This document shows positions 1 through 4,988 of a stretch of DNA of 8,111 bases, piece after piece; within the stretch, counting starts at the first letter, position 1, and the number at the start of each line of letters is the position of its first letter. The stretch comes from an uncultured Alphaproteobacteria bacterium (GTDB lineage Bacteria; Pseudomonadota; Alphaproteobacteria; Caulobacterales; Parvularculaceae): positions 1 to 8,111 of the forward strand of contig CALAZI010000104.1 of NCBI GenBank assembly GCA_937895955.1, in the 5' to 3' direction. The notes under the pieces are model-generated. The model was not told where the DNA came from and did not search any database. It was given only the letters and a program-made list of their open reading frames with translations. Made by a program: the position numbers and the translations under genes.

Positions 1-1311
1 TTGTTGGACACGATCGCCTCGTCGGCGGCGATCGGCGTCTCAAGTCTCACCTGGTGGGCGATCCTCGGGGTTATTTTCCTGCTGCCGATGGGGCTCATCA
101 CGGCGGAACTCGGCGCCGCCTATCCGGCCGAAGGCGGCATTTATGTCTGGATCAGCAAGGCGTTCGGCAAGCATTGGGGCGCGCGCGCGGTCTGGGCCTA
201 TTGGGTCAATACGGCGATCTGGCTGCCGGCGATTTACATTCTCTTCGCCGGCGTCTTCGCGCAACTGACCGGTCTGGAACTTTCGATCGGCGATCAGGTT
301 GCGATGGGGATCGTTCTCGCATGGTCGGCGATGTCGCTTGAACTGTTCGGCCTCAGGATCGGGAAGTGGATTCCCAATCTCGGCGCGGCGTTCAAGATTT
401 TGATCTTCCTGATCCTGATCATCGCCGGCTATCGTTACGGCGCGACCTACGGCTTCTCCAATGAAATCACGTTGAAGACGCTGAAGCCTGAATGGTCGCA
501 GAGTCTTCGTTACGTGCCGGCGATCGTTTACGGCATGGTCGGGTTTGAACTCGTCTCGGCGGCCGGCGCCGAGATCAGGCGCCCTGCGCGCGATGTCCCC
601 GCTGCGGTCCTGATGTCCGGTTTCATCGTGCTGTTTTTATACGCGGCCGCCACCGCCGGCATTCTCGCCGCCGTTCCCGCAGACGAGGTCGATATCGTTG
701 AGGGGCTGGTCGACACGCTGGCGCTTCTGCTCGCCGATCTGCCGGCGAGCAATATCATCGTGCCGCTGCTCGGCGCCTGCGCGCTTTACACTTTCTTTTC
801 GAACGGCGCGACTTGGGCGTTCGGCTGCAACCGCGCAACGGCGGAAGCGGCTGAGGAGGGACAGTTTCCCTCGCTTTTCGCCTGGCGTCATCCGAAGCTC
901 GGCACGCCGATCGGCGCGGCGATGCTGATGGGATTGACCTGCACCGGCGCGCTCATCCTTTACGGGCGCATTGCGCAATCGAACGCCGATTTGTTTTGGG
1001 GGCTCTTTTCGTTCAGCGCGGTGATTTTTCTCCTGCCCTATATCGGCATGGCGCTGGCGTTTCTCAAACTCAGAAAGAGCGATGCGAACAGTCCGCGGCC
1101 GTTTCGCGTTCCCGGCGGTCCTGCGGCGGCAATAGCGCTGACGGCGAGCTGCGTCATCGTCATGGCGGCGGCGATATTCCTGTTTCTCTATGTGCCGGGC
1201 GAAGGCTGGCAGCGTTCAACCGCGATCGGCGTCATCGTCGTTTTGGCCGCCGGCGAGATCATCATGCGTCTCGGCAATCTCGAACGAAAACTCTTCCGCA
1301 AGCGCGCCTAG
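1..1311 (+). CDS. APC-superfamily amino-acid permease, 5'-partial
   Basis: This is an inner-membrane transporter of the amino acid-polyamine-organocation superfamily, likely exchanging or importing an amino acid or related amine. The visible 436 residues hold about ten or eleven hydrophobic helices. Family landmarks are AELGAAYPAEGGIYVW (residues 35-50) leading into the KAFG loop, and GFELVSAAGAEIRRPARDVP (181-200), the equivalent of the conserved helix-5/6 segment with E183 and E191. The frame is open at base 1. The first visible residues correspond to the end of family helix 1, so roughly 20-30 residues should lie upstream; the TTG at base 1 is probably internal rather than the true start. 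The C-terminus is short and basic (ERKLFRKRA), as expected for a cytoplasmic tail. It converges on the MarR gene, so it is a separate transcription unit from the catabolic genes. Glutamate/GABA-exchanger-like permeases are the closest type I recognise; the substrate is not determinable. Confidence 0.88.
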   Translation: MLDTIASSAAIGVSSLTWWAILGVIFLLPMGLITAELGAAYPAEGGIYVWISKAFGKHWGARAVWAYWVNTAIWLPAIYILFAGVFAQLTGLELSIGDQVAMGIVLAWSAMSLELFGLRIGKWIPNLGAAFKILIFLILIIAGYRYGATYGFSNEITLKTLKPEWSQSLRYVPAIVYGMVGFELVSAAGAEIRRPARDVPAAVLMSGFIVLFLYAAATAGILAAVPADEVDIVEGLVDTLALLLADLPASNIIVPLLGACALYTFFSNGATWAFGCNRATAEAAEEGQFPSLFAWRHPKLGTPIGAAMLMGLTCTGALILYGRIAQSNADLFWGLFSFSAVIFLLPYIGMALAFLKLRKSDANSPRPFRVPGGPAAAIALTASCVIVMAAAIFLFLYVPGEGWQRSTAIGVIVVLAAGEIIMRLGNLERKLFRKRA

Positions 1312-1745
1312 GAACGCAGCTCCTCGGCGTCGTCGATGGCGCGCAATTGATCGATCAGCGCAAGAAAGGCGTCCTCGCCGATCATCGCCGCCAGCGATCT
1401 GTTATAGGCGTCCGCCATTGACCTTAAGTCATTGAAGGCGCGCCGGCCGGCCGGCGTCAGCGCCAGCGTATGGCTGCGGCGGTCTTGCGGATCATCGATC
1501 CGCTTAAGCCAGCGGCGTTTTTCCAGCTTCGCCGCCGCCCGCGAGATTTTCGTCTTGTGCAGGAATGAACGCGCCGACAGCGCGACGGCGCTGATCGGGC
1601 CGTATTGGCCGACATTGAAAAGCACCCGCCATTCCGGCCGGGTGATGCCGTATTTGCGCTGATAGGCCTTGCGGAAATTGAGGCTTGCGCGCTCGGCGGC
1701 CTGATGCAGCCGGTAGGGCAGGAAATCTTCAAGATCGAACGCCAT
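1308..1745 (-). CDS. MarR-family transcriptional regulator
   Basis: This is a cytoplasmic winged-helix DNA-binding protein of 145 residues, the normal MarR length. The N-terminal helix (about 8-32) would form part of the dimer interface. ITRPEWRVLFNV (34-45) opens the DNA-binding domain. The recognition helix lies around KTKISRAAAKLEKRRW (64-79). The wing carries the family D-x-R-S-type signature as DPQDRRSHTLALTPAG (85-100). The start at 1745 is supported by AGGCGG a few bases upstream on the minus strand. MarR proteins usually repress themselves and a divergent operon and are released by phenolic acids, their CoA thioesters or oxidants. The divergent metabolic operon starting at 1859 and the dyad at 1764-1785 fit this. 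Its stop codon overlaps that of the permease in a shared CTAG. The ligand is unknown; an aromatic acid or aromatic acyl-CoA is a reasonable guess from context only. Confidence 0.93.
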   Translation of the reverse strand: MAFDLEDFLPYRLHQAAERASLNFRKAYQRKYGITRPEWRVLFNVGQYGPISAVALSARSFLHKTKISRAAAKLEKRRWLKRIDDPQDRRSHTLALTPAGRRAFNDLRSMADAYNRSLAAMIGEDAFLALIDQLRAIDDAEELRS

Positions 1746-1763
1746 TTGCGCCGCCTAGCGGTA

Positions 1764-1785
1764 GATAGTTACAAAAGCAACTGTC
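1764..1785. promoter_or_regulatory. Putative MarR operator (imperfect dyad)
   Basis: An inverted repeat has left arm GATAGTTAC and right arm GCAACTGTC around a central AAAA. The right arm's reverse complement, GACAGTTGC, matches the left arm at 7 of 9 positions. It lies in the 113-bp gap between the divergently transcribed MarR gene (start 1745) and the MBL gene (start 1859). Its length and AGTT...AACT core resemble operators of MarR-type dimers. From this place a bound dimer could repress both directions. I could not pick a convincing -35/-10 pair for either direction; most likely the dyad overlaps them. Confidence 0.55.
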
Positions 1786-1858
1786 ACGATTGGAATGATT
1801 CCGGCAGGCCGTCCCGCCGACGGACCGGGGCGACGAAACGAGATGGAGACACGGGGCA

Positions 1859-2818
1859 ATGGCCAAACCTTTCGCATCCTCCGCCGATCTTGCAGAAAAA
1901 AAGGAGACTCTCGAAAAGCTGGCGGAGGGCGTTTACGCCCTGACGGCGGAAGGCGATCCCAATGTCGGCGCGATCGAGGGCGAGGATTTCATCGTCGCAA
2001 TTGAGGCGCGCGCGACGCCGCGCGCGGCGCGCGATTGGCTCGCTGAGCTGCGCAAGCATACCGACAAGCCGGTGCGCTATCTCGTGCTGACGCATTATCA
2101 CGCCGTGCGCGTTCTCGGCGCGTCGGCTTTTGACGCGCAGGAGATCATCGCCTCCGAGACGACGCGCCGACTGATCGAGGAGCGCGGCAAGGAAGACTGG
2201 GATTCCGAATTCGGGCGCATGCCGCGTCTCTTCAAGGATCCGGAAGAGATTCCGGGACTCACCTGGCCGACATTGACCTTTGAAGACGCGATGCGGATCG
2301 AGCTTGGCGGCGAACGCGGCCATCTGGAATTGAAATTTTGCGGGCGCGGCCATACGGCGGGCGACATCGTCGTCTGGCATCCGCAAACGAAAACGCTCTT
2401 CGCCGGCGATCTCGTTGAAGCGCAGGCGGCGCTCTATACCGGCGACGCCTTTCACATGGACTGGTCGAGCAAGACGCTCGACAAGGTCAAAGCGTTCAAG
2501 GCGGAAGCGCTGATCGGCGGTCGCGGCGCGGTGGCGCGCGGTCGAACCGCAGTCGACGCCGCAATCGAGCAGACGCGCGAGTTCCTGGTCGGCATGCGCA
2601 ATAATGTGAAGCCGGTTCACGAACGCGGCGGCACGCTGAAAGAGGCGTTCGAGGCGACGCATGCGGCGCTCGCGCCTAAATTCGGCGCCTGGCCGATCTT
2701 CGAACATTGCCTGCCTTTCAACGTCCAGCGCCTTTGGGATGAATATGACGGCGTCGACTGGCCGCGCATCTGGACGATGGCGCGCGACCGCGAAGTCTGG
2801 GGCCAGCTTCAGGACTAG
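1859..2818 (+). CDS. MBL-fold metallo-hydrolase with reduced (Zn1-only) metal site
   Basis: This is a predicted cytoplasmic 319-residue protein of the metallo-beta-lactamase fold, probably hydrolysing a thioester, ester or lactone in the pathway of the next gene. The fold is shown by GDPNVGAIEGEDF (32-44), the strand and histidine loop THYHAVRVLGASAF (78-91), GRGHTAGDIVVW (162-173) and LFAGDLVE (180-187). The usual HxHxDH motif is HYHAVR: H79 and H81 remain, but the Asp and following His are V83 and R84. H165 and bridging D184 are kept, while the last ligand motif (GHG) reads GRG with R222. Thus the three Zn1 histidines persist and the Zn2 ligands are gone. I recall the same HYHAVRVLGAS pattern in related MBL proteins beside flavin hydroxylases, so it is likely a subfamily trait rather than decay. 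The start is favoured by the MAKPFASSADLAEKKETL opening, typical of those relatives; the ribosome-binding site is weak (ACGGGGC). It leads the operon, 12 bases before the monooxygenase. Confidence 0.87.
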   Translation: MAKPFASSADLAEKKETLEKLAEGVYALTAEGDPNVGAIEGEDFIVAIEARATPRAARDWLAELRKHTDKPVRYLVLTHYHAVRVLGASAFDAQEIIASETTRRLIEERGKEDWDSEFGRMPRLFKDPEEIPGLTWPTLTFEDAMRIELGGERGHLELKFCGRGHTAGDIVVWHPQTKTLFAGDLVEAQAALYTGDAFHMDWSSKTLDKVKAFKAEALIGGRGAVARGRTAVDAAIEQTREFLVGMRNNVKPVHERGGTLKEAFEATHAALAPKFGAWPIFEHCLPFNVQRLWDEYDGVDWPRIWTMARDREVWGQLQD

Positions 2819-2830
2819 GGGCGAGCGACG

Positions 2831-4417
2831 ATGAACGATGCGCCAGGGCGGAAAAGCGGCGGCGAGACGCGGCGGGCGCGCGGCGATTTTTCGGCTATCC
2901 GCATTCACAAGCGTTTTGAACCAAGCCCGACGCCGCAATCGGGCGCGCGCCATCCGATCGTCATCGTCGGCGGCGGCCCCGTCGGCATGACTCTGGCGCT
3001 CGATCTCGGCCGGCGCGGCCATGAGATCGTCATTCTCAATCAGTATGACTTCATCGCCGACGGTTCTAAGGCGATCTGTTTTTCGAAACGCACGCTCGAT
3101 ATCTGGAACCGGCTCGGCGTCGGCCGGGCGATGGTCGAGAAAGGCGTCAGCTGGAATGTCGGCAAGGTGTTTCGAGGCGCGCGCAAGGAACCGATCTTTC
3201 AATTCGACATGCTGGCGCAAAAAGATCAGGAGATGCCCGGCTTCATCAATCTCCAGCAATATTGGGCAGAGGAGATTCTAGTCGATGCGGCAGCGGCGCT
3301 TCCGAACATCGATTTCCGCTGGGGACATCAGGTTGCGGCGATTGATCTCGCAGAAAATCGCTTGAGCGTCATCACGGATGACGGCGAATACGATCTCCGT
3401 GCGGATTGGATCATCGCCGCTGACGGCTCCAAATCGCCGATGCGCGCAATGCTGGGGCTTGATTTCGAAGGCCGTGTTTTCGAAGACAATTTTCTGATCG
3501 CCGACGTGCGCTTCAAGGAAGAACGTCCGTCGGAACGCTGGTTCTGGTTCGATCCGCCCTGGGGCGGGTCGTCCGCCTTGTTGCACAAACAGCCTGACGA
3601 CGTCTGGCGTCTCGATTTTCAGCTTGGCTGGAACATCGATCGCGACGCCGCCAAGAACGATGAAAACGTCGCCGCGCGCGTTCGCGGCATGATCGGCGCC
3701 GATCATCCTTTCGAGAAGGTCTGGTATTCGGTCTATACGTTTCAATGCCGCCGGATGAAGCGTTTCGTTCATGATCGCGTGATCTTCGTCGGCGATTCGG
3801 CGCATCTTGTTTCGCCGTTCGGCGCGCGCGGCTGCAATGGCGGCGTCGCTGACGTTGATAATCTCGGCTGGAAACTGGACGCGGTCATGCGCGGCGCCGA
3901 TCCAGCGCTGATTGAGACCTATAATGAGGAGGCGATTATCACCGCGGACGAGAATATCCTGAATTCGACGCGGTCGACGGATTTCATCACGCCGAAATCA
4001 GCCGTCAGCGCCGCGTTCCGGAGCGCGGTGCTCGATCTCGCCGAGAACTATGAATTCGCGCGCCCCTTCGTAAATTCCGGGCGATTGTCGGTTGCGGTTT
4101 CCTATCCCGCATCCGAATTGACGACGCCCGATGAAGACCGATGGTCCGGCGGCGTTCCTCCGGGATCACCGGCGCTCGATGCGCCGCTTGACGGCGGCTG
4201 GCTTTTGTCGAGGCTCGGATGGGAATGGAAACTCCTCGCCGCCGCTCCGATCAAGAATGCGCCGCTTCCCGTCGTCATTCTGGATGATGAAAAGGCGCGG
4301 GCGCGTTACGCGCTCGACGGCGCCGGCGCCTATCTCATACGCCCTGATCAATATGTGGCGGCGCGATGGAAGGCGTTTGATCCGAAAAAACTGGAGGCTG
4401 CGCGATGGCTCGGTTGA
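2831..4417 (+). CDS. FAD-dependent monooxygenase, 3-(3-hydroxyphenyl)propionate hydroxylase type
   Basis: This is a class A flavoprotein monooxygenase (PHBH fold), expected to use NAD(P)H and O2 to hydroxylate a phenolic ring in the cytoplasm. The 528 residues contain the dinucleotide-binding motif IVIVGGGPVG (43-52), the DG motif AADGSKSPMR (196-205) that contacts FAD and NAD(P)H, and the second FAD motif VIFVGDSAHLVSPFGARGCN (317-336) running on to NLGWKL (344-349). The C-terminal part ends with YLIRPDQYVAARW (501-513), matching the shortened thioredoxin-like tail of MhpA-like hydroxylases. About 40 polar and basic residues precede the FAD domain, which I regard as normal for this subfamily. 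At the end of the second strand, where an acidic residue usually binds the FAD ribose, the sequence has N70 (VILN). The GSKAICFSKRTLDIW segment (79-92) agrees with the subfamily. The start has an AGGGGCGA-like site upstream. It overlaps the next gene by 13 bases. The substrate is unknown. Confidence 0.9.
   Translation: MNDAPGRKSGGETRRARGDFSAIRIHKRFEPSPTPQSGARHPIVIVGGGPVGMTLALDLGRRGHEIVILNQYDFIADGSKAICFSKRTLDIWNRLGVGRAMVEKGVSWNVGKVFRGARKEPIFQFDMLAQKDQEMPGFINLQQYWAEEILVDAAAALPNIDFRWGHQVAAIDLAENRLSVITDDGEYDLRADWIIAADGSKSPMRAMLGLDFEGRVFEDNFLIADVRFKEERPSERWFWFDPPWGGSSALLHKQPDDVWRLDFQLGWNIDRDAAKNDENVAARVRGMIGADHPFEKVWYSVYTFQCRRMKRFVHDRVIFVGDSAHLVSPFGARGCNGGVADVDNLGWKLDAVMRGADPALIETYNEEAIITADENILNSTRSTDFITPKSAVSAAFRSAVLDLAENYEFARPFVNSGRLSVAVSYPASELTTPDEDRWSGGVPPGSPALDAPLDGGWLLSRLGWEWKLLAAAPIKNAPLPVVILDDEKARARYALDGAGAYLIRPDQYVAARWKAFDPKKLEAARWLG
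4393..4397 (+). promoter_or_regulatory. Shine-Dalgarno site for the DUF2783 gene
   Basis: GGAGG lies inside the 3' end of the monooxygenase gene, seven bases before the ATG at 4405. It fixes the start of the small downstream gene and shows that the 13-base overlap of the two frames is a genuine coupled start rather than an ORF-calling artefact. Confidence 0.75.
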
Positions 4418-4599
4418 ACACGGCGAAAAACATCGCATCGCCCGACGATGTCTATGAGATGCTGATCGATCTTCATCGCGACTGCGACGAACCGGAATCG
4501 CATCGTCGCAACGCCAAGCTTATCCTGGCGCTCGCCAACCACGTGGGCGATCCGGAAATCATCGCCGAGGCGGTTGCGCTCGCGCGCAGGAGCGCCTGA
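4405..4599 (+). CDS. DUF2783 small protein
   Basis: This 64-residue soluble protein matches my memory of the DUF2783 family. It has a PDDVYEMLIDLHRDCDE segment (13-29) followed by ESHRRNAKLILALANHVGDP (30-49) and a helical tail EIIAEAVALARRS (50-63). The NAKLILALANHVGD core is the most characteristic part. No catalytic or metal motif is visible and the whole chain is probably helical. The biochemical role of the family is unknown to me. Its reading frame begins within the last codons of the flavin monooxygenase gene (ATGGCTCGGTTGA is shared), with its own GGAGG site. This suggests translational coupling and a fixed ratio to the monooxygenase, so a subunit, stabilising or partner role is a plausible inference. 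Confidence 0.85.
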   Translation: MARLNTAKNIASPDDVYEMLIDLHRDCDEPESHRRNAKLILALANHVGDPEIIAEAVALARRSA

Positions 4600-4656
4600 T
4601 TCCGACAGGAAGAGAGCGGGTTCCGGACCGAAGCTCGTTGCTCCCTGCTCCACGAC

Positions 4657-4705
4657 CATGCCGCCGTCAACAGCTTCCGGCCTCAGTCGGTGAAGCTCCG
4701 GCATG
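4657..4705 (+). promoter_or_regulatory. Two-part hairpin, possible transcript-end or operator structure
   Basis: Outer arms CATGCCG (4657-4663) and CGGCATG (4699-4705) are perfectly complementary. Inside them, AGCTTC (4672-4677) pairs with GAAGCT (4692-4697). The stems are separated by an uneven internal loop (8 bases against 1), and the inner loop is 14 bases. The right outer arm is also part of a 10-base palindrome CGGCATGCCG (4699-4708), which allows an alternative DNA-level or dimer pairing. No T-run follows, so it is not a classic terminator. It could protect the 3' end of the upstream mRNA or bind a regulator. Confidence 0.35.
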
Positions 4706-4735
4706 CCGTTCGCTGTAGGCGTCCGTCGTCACGCA

Positions 4736-4757
4736 CTCATTGTCAATGAGCTTTTTT
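4736..4757 (+). terminator. Weak Rho-independent terminator candidate
   Basis: CTCATT (4736-4741), loop GTC, AATGAG (4745-4750), then C and six T. The 6-bp stem is perfect but has only two G-C pairs, so its stability is low. It stands 137 bases after the DUF2783 stop codon and would end the MBL-monooxygenase-DUF2783 transcript. The T-run is also readable as two Phe codons of the frame discussed at 4797-4979, so part of the pattern may be coincidental. Confidence 0.4.
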
Positions 4758-4796
4758 CAGCCTGTCGCTGACGACAGACTTGAGGAGGCCCGTCTG

Positions 4797-4841
4797 ATGG
4801 CGGAATTCGTCGAAGCGCCGCAAACCCGGTTCGCTATCTGA
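4797..4841 (+). CDS. Possible 14-residue leader ORF
   Basis: The ATG at 4797 is preceded by a strong GAGGAGG (4782-4788) at an 8-base spacing, better than most sites in the window. It encodes MAEFVEAPQTRFAI and stops at TGA 4839-4841. The next ATG follows immediately in the same frame. The frame is also open upstream to an ATG at 4746, which lacks a ribosome-binding site. I do not recognise the peptide. It may be a leader peptide, the broken start of a decayed small gene, or chance. Confidence 0.22.
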   Translation: MAEFVEAPQTRFAI

Positions 4842-4979
4842 ATGCCGAATGTCGCCTGCGTGACTGCGCTGTGCCAGGGCGTCAGCGCTACGACTGCAAT
4901 TGAGCTGTTTGCGAAGATTGTTGACAGGCTGATCCGGCAATATGATGCGGCGGCGCGGCTCCCGGTTTTTCTGCGATAG
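4842..4979 (+). CDS. Possible 45-residue small ORF coupled to the carotenoid-oxygenase gene
   Basis: The ATG directly abuts the TGA of the preceding short ORF (TGAATG). The 45 codons are mostly G/C-ending, like those of the real genes. The second half, TTAIELFAKIVDRLIRQYD (17-35), would form an amphipathic helix. The TAG stop (4977-4979) overlaps the AGGAGG ribosome-binding site of the next gene, an arrangement typical of translational coupling. With the preceding ORF it could be one 77-codon gene (4746-4979) cut by a TGA. I recognise no family, and so short a frame in GC-rich DNA can arise by chance. Confidence 0.22.
   Translation: MPNVACVTALCQGVSATTAIELFAKIVDRLIRQYDAAARLPVFLR
4918..4946 (+). 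promoter_or_regulatory. Possible sigma70-type promoter for the dioxygenase operon
   Basis: A good -10 box TATGAT (4941-4946) lies 42 bases before the ATG at 4989. A perfect TTGACA (4921-4926) precedes it at only 14 bases, which is too short. Shifting to TTGTTG (4918-4923) gives the usual 17-base spacer but a poor -35. One of these could work, or an activator may compensate. It overlaps the small ORF at 4842-4979. Confidence 0.35.
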
Positions 4980-4983
4980 GAGG
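4978..4983 (+). promoter_or_regulatory. Strong Shine-Dalgarno site for the dioxygenase gene
   Basis: AGGAGG lies five bases before the ATG at 4989 and fixes that start. A second ATG at 4984 is out of frame and too close to the site. The first A and G belong to the stop codon of the small ORF ending at 4979. Confidence 0.85.
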
Positions 4984-4988
4984 ATGAA

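Larger units (their letters stand above)
4600..4988. other. Structured intergenic region before the carotenoid-oxygenase gene
   Basis: This 389-base stretch has no gene of normal size on either strand; the long minus-strand frames crossing it are mostly antisense to the flanking genes. It contains three GCTC boxes at a 7-base period (4633, 4640, 4647), a two-part hairpin (4657-4705), a terminator-like hairpin with a T-run (4736-4757), one frame with two short candidate ORFs (4797-4979) and a possible promoter (4918-4946). It probably ends the upstream operon and starts the downstream one. Confidence 0.6.

Noticed and set aside
1..3. TTG at base 1 as the true permease start
   Set aside because: The protein would lack the first part of family helix 1. 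The frame is open to the window edge, so truncation by the window is the simpler reading.
2005..2034. Dense CG-alternating tract (GCGCGCG blocks), possible Z-DNA or hairpin
   Set aside because: It lies within the MBL coding frame (Ala/Arg codons, residues about 50-58) and is explained by GC-rich codon use. No regulatory meaning can be supported.
1784..3259. 491-codon open frame on the minus strand
   Set aside because: It is antisense to the MBL gene and the start of the monooxygenase, both of which have clear family motifs. The translation is Arg/Ala/Asp-rich with no recognisable domain, as GC-rich shadow frames are.
4348..4704. 118-codon minus-strand frame beginning in the intergenic gap
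   Set aside because: Its first 35 or so residues over the gap look protein-like, but the rest is antisense to DUF2783 and the monooxygenase tail. No family is recognised and no clear ribosome site precedes it.
4736..4780. Minus-strand TTGACA within the CTCATT hairpin as a promoter
   Set aside because: No acceptable -10 box occurs at 15-19 bases downstream on that strand, and no minus-strand gene would use it.
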